The position numbers were made by a program, and so were the translations under genes. The notes below the pieces were generated by a model, which saw only the letters and a program-made list of their open reading frames with translations, ran no database searches and was not told the DNA's origin. 64,000 nucleotides of DNA from Leifsonia shinshuensis (GTDB lineage: Bacteria > Actinomycetota > Actinomycetes > Actinomycetales > Microbacteriaceae). The stretch is from positions 3,472,001 to 3,536,000 of the forward strand of contig NZ_JAVDVK010000001.1 of assembly GCF_031456835.1 (NCBI RefSeq), read 5' to 3'. The first letter of the stretch is position 1, and every line of letters begins with the position of its first letter. This document shows, in pieces, positions 49,902-59,055 of the stretch.

Positions 49902-52148
49902 ATGAAGTTCACCGATGGTTTCTGGATGCTGCGCGACGGCGTCACTCCCGTCTACGCCCAGGAGGCGTACGACGTGGTCGCCGGCGACGGCACCCTGACG
50001 ATCACCGCGCCCGGCAAGGTCATCGAGCGGCGTGGCGACACGCTCAACCGCCCGACCCTGACCGTCACCCTCAGCTCGCCGCTGCCCGGCGTCGTCGGGG
50101 TCCGCGTCGACCACTGGCAGGGCACGCGCCCGGAGCGGGGCTTCGACCTGCACGTCGAGGAGGGCCACGCGCAGGTGTCGGTCGACGGCGCGGCGGGCGT
50201 GCTCACCAGCGGCGGGCTGACCGCGACGGTGAAGCGCGGCGCACCGTGGTCGCTGGCCTTCTCGGCGGGCGACCGGATGCTCACGTCGAGCGGCCACAAG
50301 TCGCTCGGGTACATGACGGTGGAGGGCGAGGGCGCGTTCGTGCACGAGCAGCTGTCGCTCGGCGTCGGCGAACTCGTCTACGGGCTGGGGGAGCGGTTCG
50401 GCCCGCTCGTGAAGAACGGGCAGGTGGTCGACGTCTGGAACGCCGACGGCGGCACCTCCAGCGAGCAGGCCTACAAGAACATCCCCTTCTATCTCACCAA
50501 CCGCGGCTACGGCGTGCTCGTGAACCACCCGGGTCACGTCTCGTACGAGATCGGCTCGGAGGCCGTCGAGCGGGTCCAGTTCTCGGTGCCCGGCGAGAGC
50601 CTGGAGTACTACGTCGTCTACGGCCCGACGCCGAAGGAGATCCTGGAGCGGTACACCGCGCTGACGGGCCGCCCGGCATCGGTGCCCGCGTGGTCGTACG
50701 GCCTGTGGCTGTCGACCAGCTTCACCACCGACTACGACGAGGAGACGGTGACCTCGTTCATCGACGGGATGGCCGAGCGCGACCTCCCGCTGTCGGTCTT
50801 CCATTTCGACTGCTTCTGGATGCGCGAGTTCAACTGGTGCGACTTCGAGTGGGACCCGCGCACCTTCCCCGACCCGGAGGGGATGCTCGCGCGGCTGCAC
50901 GACAAGGACCTCCGCGTCTGCGTGTGGCTCAACCCGTACATCGGGCAGCGGTCTCCGTTGTTCGCGGAGGCGGCCGAGGCCGGGTACCTGGTGAAGCGTC
51001 CCAACGGCGACGTCTGGCAGTGGGACCTGTGGCAGGCCGGGATGGGCCTGGTCGACTTCACGAATCCGGATGCGACCCGGTGGTACCAGGACAAGCTCCG
51101 CGGGCTCGTGGCGCAGGGCGTCGACTGCTTCAAGACCGACTTCGGCGAGCGCATCCCGCTCGAGGTGGATTACTTCGACGGCTCGTCGCCCGAGCGCATG
51201 CACAACCTCTACACGCAGCTCTACAACGAGGCCGTCTTCGAGGTGCTGCAGGAGGCCCGGGGCGTCGGCGAGGCGGTGCTGTTCGCGCGGTCCGCGACGG
51301 CGGGAGGCCAGCAGCTGCCGGTCCACTGGGGCGGCGACAACACGTCCAGTTACGAGTCGATGGCCGAGACCCTCCGCGGCGGGCTGTCGCTGGCGCTGAG
51401 CGGGTTCGGTTTCTGGAGCCACGACATCGGCGGGTTCGAGGGCACCCCGGACCCGGGCGTCTTCAAGCGCTGGACCGCGTTCGGCCTGCTGTCGAGCCAC
51501 TCCCGCCTGCACGGCAGCGACTCGTACCGGGTGCCGTGGGCGTTCGACGACGAGGCCGTCGAGGTCACGCGCCGGTTCACGAAGCTGAAGCTGCGGCTCA
51601 TGCCGTACCTCTTCGCGGCCGGGCAGGAGGCCCACACCTCCGGCACGCCGGTGATGCGGCCGATGCAGCTCGAGTTCCCCGGCGACCCGGCCGTCGACTA
51701 CCTCGACCGGCAGTACATGCTGGGGGCCGACCTCCTCGTCGCGCCCGTCTTCTCGCCGTCGGAGGTGGAGTTCTACCTCCCGTCGGGCACCTGGACCGAG
51801 TACTTCTCCGGGCTCGCGGTCTCCGGCGGCCGGTGGATGAGGCAGCGGCACGGCTTCGACAGCCTCCCGCTGTACGTGCGCCAAGGCGCGGTGCTGCCGA
51901 TCGGCGCCCGCGACGACCGGCCGGACTACGACTACCGCGACGGGCTCACGCTGGTCGCCTACCCGGGCCCCGACGGGACCCGCACCGTGACGGTGACCAC
52001 GCCCGCCGGGGAGGTCGCCGAGTACACAGTGACCCGCCGCGGCGGAGCGCTCACGGCGAGCGGACCCGAGGGCCACGCGTTCACGCTGCGGGATGCGGCC
52101 ACCGGCCGGGAGACCGCATCGGCGGACGGCACGGCATCGCTCGGCTGA
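49902..52148 (+). CDS. Alpha-xylosidase, glycoside hydrolase family 31 (YicI-like)
   Basis: A 748-residue cytoplasmic enzyme that releases xylose from the non-reducing end of alpha-xylosides such as isoprimeverose and xyloglucan fragments. The nucleophile is D413 in KTDFGERIP, the YicI form that separates alpha-xylosidases from alpha-glucosidases. The acid/base is D479 in HWGGDNTSSY. FHFDCFWMREFNWCDFEWD is also YicI-like. It follows its importer genes, and the xylose made would enter xylA-xylB. Confidence 0.96.
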   Translation: MKFTDGFWMLRDGVTPVYAQEAYDVVAGDGTLTITAPGKVIERRGDTLNRPTLTVTLSSPLPGVVGVRVDHWQGTRPERGFDLHVEEGHAQVSVDGAAGVLTSGGLTATVKRGAPWSLAFSAGDRMLTSSGHKSLGYMTVEGEGAFVHEQLSLGVGELVYGLGERFGPLVKNGQVVDVWNADGGTSSEQAYKNIPFYLTNRGYGVLVNHPGHVSYEIGSEAVERVQFSVPGESLEYYVVYGPTPKEILERYTALTGRPASVPAWSYGLWLSTSFTTDYDEETVTSFIDGMAERDLPLSVFHFDCFWMREFNWCDFEWDPRTFPDPEGMLARLHDKDLRVCVWLNPYIGQRSPLFAEAAEAGYLVKRPNGDVWQWDLWQAGMGLVDFTNPDATRWYQDKLRGLVAQGVDCFKTDFGERIPLEVDYFDGSSPERMHNLYTQLYNEAVFEVLQEARGVGEAVLFARSATAGGQQLPVHWGGDNTSSYESMAETLRGGLSLALSGFGFWSHDIGGFEGTPDPGVFKRWTAFGLLSSHSRLHGSDSYRVPWAFDDEAVEVTRRFTKLKLRLMPYLFAAGQEAHTSGTPVMRPMQLEFPGDPAVDYLDRQYMLGADLLVAPVFSPSEVEFYLPSGTWTEYFSGLAVSGGRWMRQRHGFDSLPLYVRQGAVLPIGARDDRPDYDYRDGLTLVAYPGPDGTRTVTVTTPAGEVAEYTVTRRGGALTASGPEGHAFTLRDAATGRETASADGTASLG

Positions 52149-52191
52149 GGACGCGTCGCCGTGCCGGCCTGACGGTACAGTTACGGGGAAA

Positions 52192-53370
52192 ATGAACGGC
52201 GCGACAGCAGGGACCAACCTCGACACGGTGCGGCGGCACAACCTCGCCACCGTGCTCGGGCTGGTGCACCGGGAGGGGCCGCTCTCGCGGTCCCTGCTCA
52301 CCCAGGCCACCGGCTTGAACCGGTCCACCGTCGGCGCGCTCGTCGCCGAGCTGGCCGACCTCGGGCTGGTGCAGGAGCGCGAGCCCCAGGTCAGCAACCG
52401 CGTCGGGCGTCCGTCTCCCGTGATCGCGGCGGACGGGCGCGTCGTCGCGCTCGCCGTGAACCCGGAGATCGACGCCGTGACGGTCGGCGTGGTCGGCCTC
52501 GACGCCACGGTCCACCGCCGCGTGCGGTACCCGACCGGCCGCATCCCCTCCGCCGCCGAGGCCGCCTCGATCGCGGCGGCCGTCATCGAGGGGCTGCGCC
52601 CGGACCTCGGAGCCGCCTCGCGCGTCGTCGGTATCGGCGTCGCGGTTCCCGGTCTGGTGCGCGAGGAGGACGGCGTCGTGCGCCTCGCGCCGCACCTGCG
52701 CTGGTCGGAGGAGCCGTTCGCGGCGGCGCTCGCGGACGCCACCGGCTACCCGGTCCTGGCGGCGAACGACGCCAGCCTCGGCGCGGACGCCGAACGGCTC
52801 TTCGGCGCCGGTCGCGGCGCCAGCGACCTCGTCTACCTGAACGGCGGCGCGTCGGGCATCGGCGCCGGGGTGATCGTCGGCGGCCGGCCGCTGACGGGCA
52901 TCAGCGGCTACGCGGGGGAGCTCGGCCACACGCTCGTCAACTCGTCCGGCGTGCGCTGCCACTGCGGCGCGATCGGGTGCCTGGAGACCGAGGTGAGCCA
53001 GGGCGCGCTGCTGCGCGTGCTCGGGATGGACGCGGCCGACGCCGACGAGCTGGAGCGCAGCCTCCTGGCGGCCGTCACGCGTGGGGACGCGGACGTCGTG
53101 GCCGAGGTCGACAGGCAGATCGGATTCCTGGCGACGGCCCTGCGCAACGCCACGAACGTGTTCGACCCGCAGCTCATCGTCCTCGGCGGGTTCCTCGGGG
53201 CCCTGCACGCGATCGACCCCGCGCGGCTGCAGTCGCTGGTGGCCGCGCAGGCGCTGTCGGCGAGCGCGGAGCGGCTGTCCATCGTGCGCGCCGCGCTCGG
53301 CTCGGACATCTTGATGATCGGCGCGGCCGAACTCGCGTTCCGCCCGCTGCTGGCGTCGCCGGCCTCCTGA
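52192..53370 (+). CDS. ROK family transcriptional regulator
   Basis: A 392-residue regulator very similar in plan to the ROK protein at 45175: winged helix LSRSLLTQATGLNRSTVGALVAEL, then a ROK domain with C256-H-C258-G-A-I-G-C263. The two start with nearly the same NLATVLGLVHR(D/E)G segment and probably arose by duplication. It lies 43 nt after the alpha-xylosidase gene. It may sense xylose or a xyloside and act on the same operon or on xylA. Confidence 0.92.
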   Translation: MNGATAGTNLDTVRRHNLATVLGLVHREGPLSRSLLTQATGLNRSTVGALVAELADLGLVQEREPQVSNRVGRPSPVIAADGRVVALAVNPEIDAVTVGVVGLDATVHRRVRYPTGRIPSAAEAASIAAAVIEGLRPDLGAASRVVGIGVAVPGLVREEDGVVRLAPHLRWSEEPFAAALADATGYPVLAANDASLGADAERLFGAGRGASDLVYLNGGASGIGAGVIVGGRPLTGISGYAGELGHTLVNSSGVRCHCGAIGCLETEVSQGALLRVLGMDAADADELERSLLAAVTRGDADVVAEVDRQIGFLATALRNATNVFDPQLIVLGGFLGALHAIDPARLQSLVAAQALSASAERLSIVRAALGSDILMIGAAELAFRPLLASPAS

Positions 53371-53483
53371 GGCAGGGCGTGCGGGGGATGCGTTCCCCGA
53401 ACGAACATCCCTCGTGTCCGGAATGCGATGCGCACGTTCACATTCCCGTCTTCTTGGGGATAGAATCGATCTCATCCGATCGA

Positions 53484-53497
53484 TCGAATCGATTCGA
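53484..53497. promoter_or_regulatory. 14-bp palindrome upstream of the Bcr/CflA-type MFS gene
   Basis: TCGAATCGATTCGA is a perfect palindrome in an unusually A/T-rich part of the 237-nt spacer 53371-53607. It could be an operator or part of a hairpin. No regulator gene adjoins it apart from the ROK gene upstream. Confidence 0.35.
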
Positions 53498-53607
53498 AAT
53501 CGGCTCCGAATCGGCTCCCCGGCACCGCGTGATCCGCGGTGCTGTTCTCATTGCGTCCAACGGCGGGCGCGGTCCATCCACCTCTCGACTCGCCAAGGAC
53601 TTCCCTC

Positions 53608-54837
53608 GTGACCACCGTCGTGCATCCCGGAGACTCGCTCTCCGGCCGCCAGCGCCTCGCCTACATCCTGATCCTGGGCGCCCTGACCGCACTCGGCCCC
53701 TTCACGATCGACACCTACCTCCCCGCCCTTCCGACGCTGCAGAACGACTTCGGCGTCTCGACCGCGATGATCCAGCTGACGCTGACGGCGACCACCATCG
53801 GCTTCGGCGTCGGCCAGCTGCTGGTGGGGCCGTGGTCCGACAAGATCGGGCGCCGCGTCCCGCTGATGGTCGCGACCGGCGTCCACATCATCGCCTGCCT
53901 GGCCGCCGCCATCGCGCCGAACGTGGAGCTGCTCGGCGTCGCCCGCGCGCTGCAGGGGATCGGGGCAGCGGCCGGCGGTGTGGTCGCGATGGCCATGGTG
54001 CGCGACCTGTTCGGCGGACGCCCCCTGGTGCGGATGCTCAGCCGCCTCGCTCTCGTGAACGGCCTGGCCCCGGTGCTCGCGCCGGTGCTCGGGTCGTGGC
54101 TGCTCCTCGTGATGCCGTGGCGCGGCATCTTCGTGGTGCTCGCCGTCTACGGGCTGTTCGTGGTCACCTGCGTCGCCCTGTGGATCGTCGAGACGCTGCC
54201 GAAGGCGCGCCGTCAGGACGCCGGGCACTCGACCGTCGGCCAGCGCTACAAGGCCGTGCTCAGCGACCGAGTGTTCGTCGGCATCGCGATCGTCGGCGCC
54301 GCCAACTTCACCGGGCTGTTCTCGTACCTGTCGTCGAGCTCCTTCATCTTCCAGGAGATCTACCAGTTCAACGCGCAGGAATACGGCCTGCTCTTCGCCG
54401 TGAACTCGATCGGCATCATCATCGGCGTGCAGTCCTCCGCGCGGCTCACCAAGTACGTCGGTCCCCAGTGGATCCTGGCCTGCTCGACCGTGGTGATGCT
54501 CGCCGCGTCGGTGACGATCGTCGTGCTCGACCAGGCGCACGTCGGCCTGTGGGGCACGGTCATCCCGCTCTGGTTCTTCATCGCGGCGTGCGGGTTCGGC
54601 TTCCCCTGCGTCCAGGTGCTCGCGCTCAACGGCCACGGCCATGAGGCCGGCACCGCCGCGAGCCTTCTCGGCGCGCTCAACTTCGGCATCGCGGGCATCG
54701 TGTCGCCCATCGTGGGCATCCTCGGTGTCGGCAGCGCCGCCCCGATGGGTGCGGTGATGGCGGTCTGCGCGCTCGTCTCCATCGCGTCGCTCTGGCTCGT
54801 GGTGCGCCCCCGTACGGTTCCCGAACTGGCGCACTGA
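53608..54837 (+). CDS. Bcr/CflA family drug-resistance MFS transporter
   Basis: A 409-residue, 12-helix exporter. TIDTYLPALPTLQNDFGVS in helix 1, GQLLVGPWSDKIGRR (motif A) and RALQGIGAAAGGVVAMAMVRDLF are hallmarks of the Bcr/CflA group. GTG 53608 has AAGGA 8 nt upstream; an upstream ATG in frame has no ribosome site and would add a non-membrane leader. It is likely to export an antibiotic or toxic metabolite. Confidence 0.92.
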   Translation: MTTVVHPGDSLSGRQRLAYILILGALTALGPFTIDTYLPALPTLQNDFGVSTAMIQLTLTATTIGFGVGQLLVGPWSDKIGRRVPLMVATGVHIIACLAAAIAPNVELLGVARALQGIGAAAGGVVAMAMVRDLFGGRPLVRMLSRLALVNGLAPVLAPVLGSWLLLVMPWRGIFVVLAVYGLFVVTCVALWIVETLPKARRQDAGHSTVGQRYKAVLSDRVFVGIAIVGAANFTGLFSYLSSSSFIFQEIYQFNAQEYGLLFAVNSIGIIIGVQSSARLTKYVGPQWILACSTVVMLAASVTIVVLDQAHVGLWGTVIPLWFFIAACGFGFPCVQVLALNGHGHEAGTAASLLGALNFGIAGIVSPIVGILGVGSAAPMGAVMAVCALVSIASLWLVVRPRTVPELAH

Positions 54838-54879
54838 CCTGACGATCGACGTCCCGCCGGGCGCGGGTACGGTGGCGGC

Positions 54880-55623
54880 ATGAGTGCAGACGACGTCCCG
54901 GGCCCGAAGGCGGATGCGGAAGGCCACGACGTCGTCAAGGCCGCCCGGGTCGCCCGGCGCTGGCCGGTCGTCTCCGCGTCCGTCGCGGTCGGGCTGGTGG
55001 TCGTGCTCGGCATCATCATCGCGCTGCGCCCGCGGCTGCCGTTCGGGATCGACACCGAGTGGATGGGCGAGATCGTCGAGCACCGCTCGCCGCTGTGGCT
55101 GGGGCCCGCGCTGTTCTTCAACTACGCCGGGGGCGGGATCGTCGGATCGGTCGTCGTCCCCGTCGTCATCTTCCTGCTGCTGCTGGCCTTCCGAAGGCCC
55201 TGGGGCGCGACCTTCTTCGCCGTCGCCAGCGTGCTCTCGGTGGTCTGCGTGCAGCTCATCAAGCACACGGTCGGGCGGGCTCGCCCGACGGAGATCCTGG
55301 TGAACGCGGACACCGGCTCCTTCCCCTCCGGGCACACCGCGAATGCGGCCACGATGGTCGTCGTGCTCGGCATCCTGTTCCCCCGGGTGTGGGTCTGGTG
55401 CCTGGGCGTCGCATGGGCGCTGCTGATGGCGATGAGCCGCACCTACCTCGGAGCGCACTGGATCAGCGACACCATCGGCGGACTGCTGCTCGGGGCGGGC
55501 GTGGCCGTCATCGTCTGGACGCCGCTCGCGCACAGGCTCGCGATCGAGGCGACGAAACCGCATCCGTTCTTCCTGGCGCGGTCGCCGCAGGAGGCGGCTC
55601 GACAGGAGCAGTCGCGCCAGTAG
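54880..55623 (+). CDS. PAP2 family phosphatase
   Basis: A 247-residue membrane phosphatase with all three acid-phosphatase motifs: KHTVGRARP, PSGH (FPSGHTANA) and SRTYLGAHWISD. About six helices anchor it, with the active site on the outer face. Members dephosphorylate phosphatidate or isoprenyl pyrophosphates; the substrate here is open. TACGGT ends 6 nt before ATG 54880, so the message may be leaderless. The next gene starts 10 nt after its stop. Confidence 0.92.
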   Translation: MSADDVPGPKADAEGHDVVKAARVARRWPVVSASVAVGLVVVLGIIIALRPRLPFGIDTEWMGEIVEHRSPLWLGPALFFNYAGGGIVGSVVVPVVIFLLLLAFRRPWGATFFAVASVLSVVCVQLIKHTVGRARPTEILVNADTGSFPSGHTANAATMVVVLGILFPRVWVWCLGVAWALLMAMSRTYLGAHWISDTIGGLLLGAGVAVIVWTPLAHRLAIEATKPHPFFLARSPQEAARQEQSRQ

Positions 55624-55633
55624 AGTGTGCCGC

Positions 55634-57499
55634 ATGAGCGACGCGGAGGCGCTGGCGACGGCGCAGGCAGAGGCCCGGGCGGCGGCGGACGAGGCGGAGC
55701 GGCTGCAGGCCGAGGCGGCGGAGGCGGTGCGCAAGGCCCAGGAGGCGTCCGCGGCGGCCGAGGCGCGGGCGGCGGCACTCCGCGCGGCGGCTGAGCAGGC
55801 GCAGGCGGCGGAACAGGCGCAGGCGGCGGAACCCGCTTCCCCGGCCACCGGCCCTCTCGACCCGGCCGAGGTGGACGCCGTCCGTGCCGGCTACGGCTTC
55901 GACGGACCCGCCCTGGAGCTCGGGGCCCTCGTCAACGGCGATCCGCGTCCGGACGTGCCCGTCCGCATCCCGCTCGCGATGACCAACCGGCACGGCCTCG
56001 TGGCCGGCGCGACCGGGACGGGCAAGACCAAGACCCTCCAGGTGATGGCCGAGCAGCTGTCGGCCGCCGGCGTCCCCGTGTTCGCGGCCGACATCAAGGG
56101 TGACCTCTCGGGTATCGCCGCGCCCGGGGAGCCGAACGACAAGCTGCTCGAGCGCGCCAGGGGCATCGGCCAGGACTGGGCGCCGCACGCCGCGACGACG
56201 GAGTTCTTCTCGCTCGGCGGCGTGGGCTCCGGCGTCCCCGTCCGTGCGACGGTCGCGGGCTTCGGTCCGCTGCTGCTCGCGAAGGTCCTCGGGCTCAACG
56301 CCACGCAGGAGTCCAGCCTCGGGCTCGTGTTCCATTACGCCGAGCAGGCCGGGCTGCCGCTGCTCGATCTGGCGGACCTGCGCGCGGTGCTCACCTATCT
56401 GACGAGCGACGAGGGCAAGGACGAGCTGGTCGGACTCGGCGGACTGTCGAGTGCCACGGTCGGCGTCATCCTGCGCGAGCTGATCGCCTTCGCGGACCAG
56501 GGCGCCGACGCCTTCTTCGGCGAGCCGGAGATCGACACGGCCGAGTTCCTGCGGCTGGCGCCGGACGGGTCCGGGATCGTCAGCCTGCTCGAGGTGCCGG
56601 GCGTGCAGGACAAGCCCGCGCTGTTCTCCACCTTCCTGATGTGGCTGCTCGCCGACCTCTTCAACGACCTGCCCGAGGTGGGCGACCTGTACAAGCCGAA
56701 GCTGGTGTTCTTCTTCGACGAGGCGCACCTGCTGTTCCGGGATGCGTCGAAGGACTTCCTGGCATCCATCACCCAGACCGTGCGGTTGATCCGCTCGAAG
56801 GGCGTCGGGATCTTCTTCGTGACTCAGACGCCGAAGGACGTGCCGTCGGACGTGCTCGCGCAGCTCGGCTCCCGCATCCAGCACCAGCTGCGCGCCTTCA
56901 CCCCCGACGACGCGAAGGCGCTGAAGGCGACGGTGTCGACCTACCCGACCTCCGGCTACGACCTCGCGCAGGTGCTCACATCGCTGGGCACCGGCGAGGC
57001 GGTCGTGACGGTGATGAACGAGAAGGGCGCACCGACGCCGGTCGCATGGACGCGGCTCCGCGCCCCGCAGGGCTCGATGTCGCCGGCGCCGGCCGACCAG
57101 GTGCAGGCCGCCATCGCCGGTTCACCGTTGCAGGCGAAGTACGGCGCCGCGCTCGACCGCGACTCCGCGCGGGAGATGCTCGGCCGCAAGCTCGACGCGG
57201 CCGCCACCGCGGCGGCGCAGGCCGAGGCCGAAGCTGCAGCCGCGAAGGCCGCGGCGGAGGCGCAGAAGGCTGCCGAGGCGCAGGCGAAGGCCGACGCGAA
57301 GGCGCAGGATGCTGCAGCCAAGGCCGCGCAGAAGGAGTACGAGCGCATCCTGCGCCAGACTTCCCCGCGCACGACGACGCGGCGGAGCTCGTCGCGGTCG
57401 CAGCAGACCGTGCTGGAGCAGGTGCTCGGCTCGAAGGCCACACGCGACATCCTGGGCAGCGTGGTCGAGGGGATCTTCGGCACGCGCAAGCGCCGCTAG
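55634..57499 (+). CDS. HerA-like ATPase (DUF853 helicase family)
   Basis: A 621-residue P-loop ATPase of the DUF853 group. Walker A is GATGTGKTKT (K131) and Walker B is LVFFFDEAH (D362, E363). Long alanine-rich charged segments at both ends (about 3-70 and 525-580) read as coiled coils, so the ring or filament may be held together by them. The family is related to HerA/FtsK-type DNA translocases, but a helicase role is not proven. TAGAGT lies 7 nt before ATG 55634. It overlaps the convergent AraC gene by 4 nt. Confidence 0.9.
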   Translation: MSDAEALATAQAEARAAADEAERLQAEAAEAVRKAQEASAAAEARAAALRAAAEQAQAAEQAQAAEPASPATGPLDPAEVDAVRAGYGFDGPALELGALVNGDPRPDVPVRIPLAMTNRHGLVAGATGTGKTKTLQVMAEQLSAAGVPVFAADIKGDLSGIAAPGEPNDKLLERARGIGQDWAPHAATTEFFSLGGVGSGVPVRATVAGFGPLLLAKVLGLNATQESSLGLVFHYAEQAGLPLLDLADLRAVLTYLTSDEGKDELVGLGGLSSATVGVILRELIAFADQGADAFFGEPEIDTAEFLRLAPDGSGIVSLLEVPGVQDKPALFSTFLMWLLADLFNDLPEVGDLYKPKLVFFFDEAHLLFRDASKDFLASITQTVRLIRSKGVGIFFVTQTPKDVPSDVLAQLGSRIQHQLRAFTPDDAKALKATVSTYPTSGYDLAQVLTSLGTGEAVVTVMNEKGAPTPVAWTRLRAPQGSMSPAPADQVQAAIAGSPLQAKYGAALDRDSAREMLGRKLDAAATAAAQAEAEAAAAKAAAEAQKAAEAQAKADAKAQDAAAKAAQKEYERILRQTSPRTTTRRSSSRSQQTVLEQVLGSKATRDILGSVVEGIFGTRKRR

Positions 57500-58329
57500 C
57501 GCGCCTTGCGCCCGGCGTCTCCGTGGGTCGCCGCGTACGCGCCGGGAGTCGATCCGATCACGGCGGCGAACTCCCGGCCGAAGTGCGCCTGGTCCGCGTA
57601 GCCGAGCTCGGCGGCGAGCAGTGCGAGGGACGGCGCGTCGGCCGCCCGCAGCGCGGCCGCCGCCTCCTGCAGCCGGTAGCGCTGGATCAGCCACTTGGGC
57701 CCGAACCCGATGTGCCCGGCGACCAGCCGCTGGAGCCGCCGCACGCCCATCCCGAACCGTTCGGCGAGCTGCTCGACCCGCAGCAGGCCGCGGTCCTCTT
57801 CGACGGCCGAGACGATGCGGCCCACCAGCCGGGCATCCTGGTCCGGCTCCGGCAGCGGGTCCAGCCAGTTCTCGAAGGCGGCGATCGCCGCATCAGCGTC
57901 GCCGCCGGCCATCGCCTCCCGCACGGCCGCATCCATCCCGGACGCGCCGGGCGCGGCGAGGCGGTCGAGCGGAACGACCGGCGGCAATCCGCGCAGCGAT
58001 GCGCCGGTCCACCCGCGTGCGGTTCCCGGGTGCAGCAGCACCCCGAACGCCCAGCCCGTCCCGGTGAGCGTGCGCACGCTCAGCCCGCGCGAGGCGCGGA
58101 ACAGACCGGCGGATGCGGGCTCCACCACGAGGTTCGCCGTCGGGTACTCGAGCACCTCCTGCCGAAGCGAGTCGCCCGGCGGCAGGGACCAGCGCGGCAG
58201 CCAGTAGTGGCGCACGAACAGCGCTGCCCGTCCGTCGGCTGCGCGTCGCTCGATCGCGACAGGACCGGCCTCGCGGCTCGGGGTCAGCAGCCCCTTGCTG
58301 CGCGGTTCGACGTCGGTGCGCGCGGTCAC
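57496..58329 (-). CDS. AraC family transcriptional regulator
   Basis: A 277-residue regulator. The C-terminal double helix-turn-helix (about 175-270) includes VEQLAERFGMGVRRLQRLVAGHIG and LALLAAELGYADQAHFGREFAAVIG. The N-terminal domain (about 25-165) resembles the DUF6597-type domain found in such regulators (VRHYWLPRWSLPPG). Start GTG 58329. Its 3' end overlaps the HerA-like gene by 4 nt on the opposite strand. Target unknown. Confidence 0.9.
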   Translation of the reverse strand: MTARTDVEPRSKGLLTPSREAGPVAIERRAADGRAALFVRHYWLPRWSLPPGDSLRQEVLEYPTANLVVEPASAGLFRASRGLSVRTLTGTGWAFGVLLHPGTARGWTGASLRGLPPVVPLDRLAAPGASGMDAAVREAMAGGDADAAIAAFENWLDPLPEPDQDARLVGRIVSAVEEDRGLLRVEQLAERFGMGVRRLQRLVAGHIGFGPKWLIQRYRLQEAAAALRAADAPSLALLAAELGYADQAHFGREFAAVIGSTPGAYAATHGDAGRKAR

Positions 58330-58404
58330 CCCGTCATCCTGGCACGCGGTGCGGCACTGTGGCGCGGGCCGGATGCGCGGTGCGGTGGATGCGGAGCGTT
58401 ACCG

Positions 58405-58971
58405 TCAGCGGGCGAAGCGCAGGCGCTCGAACCAGTAGAGCAGCCGCGGCCAGGCCCGGCGCAGCTGGTTCATCGTCATGGGCTCCTCAGGCCGCGTGAC
58501 GGGCACATCGAGCTCTTCGGCGACCCGCTCCATATCGGCCTGCGACCAGAACTGGCCGCGCATCCGGATGAGGAGGCGCCCCTGTCCGGTCGCGACGAAG
58601 AGCTGGGGGAGCGCCTCCAGGGTGCTGCTCTCGTACACGTGCACGAGGATCACCGCGCCGGCCTCACCCGGCGCCACGTGCACGGTGCGGCCGAAGAAGC
58701 CACGCTCTCGCACTCCGTCGGGCCGCAGCACGATGGTGGTGTTGAGGAACGACGCGACACCGACCACCGTGGCCCCGATGACGACGAGGTGAGCGACGAG
58801 CACGTACGGCCAGCCCGGCCCGGGGATCGTCAGCCAGTAGAGGACGGCGAAGACCGGGGTCGTGAGGGCGAGCACCGCGACGATTCCCCGCAGGAACAGG
58901 TGACGGTGCGGGCGCAGGACGGTCTCGCGGGCCATCGCCGCCTCCCGGTCCACGTCGGTCTGCTCACTCAC
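58405..58971 (-). CDS. Membrane protein of unknown function (PH-like domain)
   Basis: A 188-residue protein with two membrane helices (about 28-48 and 56-80), then a beta-rich cytoplasmic domain (TTIVLRPDGVRERGFFGRTVHVAPGEAG) like bacterial PH domains. GTG 58971 was chosen (AAGG about 10 nt upstream, then SEQTDVDREAAM). An ATG at 59025 would add 18 residues and run into a hairpin. No function can be assigned. Confidence 0.75.
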   Translation of the reverse strand: MSEQTDVDREAAMARETVLRPHRHLFLRGIVAVLALTTPVFAVLYWLTIPGPGWPYVLVAHLVVIGATVVGVASFLNTTIVLRPDGVRERGFFGRTVHVAPGEAGAVILVHVYESSTLEALPQLFVATGQGRLLIRMRGQFWSQADMERVAEELDVPVTRPEEPMTMNQLRRAWPRLLYWFERLRFAR

Positions 58972-59017
58972 CCATCGAGCCTTGCCGATTCGCAATCGTT
59001 CCGGTAGCGGCATTTTG

Positions 59018-59043
59018 GGGGACACCCGTACAGGGGTGTCCCC
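59018..59043. terminator. Hairpin after the DUF1801 gene
   Basis: A perfect 10-bp stem GGGGACACCC with a 6-nt loop lies 12 nt past the stop of the minus-strand gene 59056-59514. No U tract follows on the minus strand. It is a probable terminator. Confidence 0.6.
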
Positions 59044-59055
59044 GCTGCCGGCGGG

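Noticed and set aside
55634..58329. Defence island
   Set aside because: A HerA-like ATPase alone, without nuclease, methylase, Sir2 or reverse transcriptase genes, does not support a defence system.
59018..59043. Perfect intrinsic terminator
   Set aside because: The stem is good, but the T run lies on the wrong side for the minus-strand gene, so it is listed only as a probable terminator.
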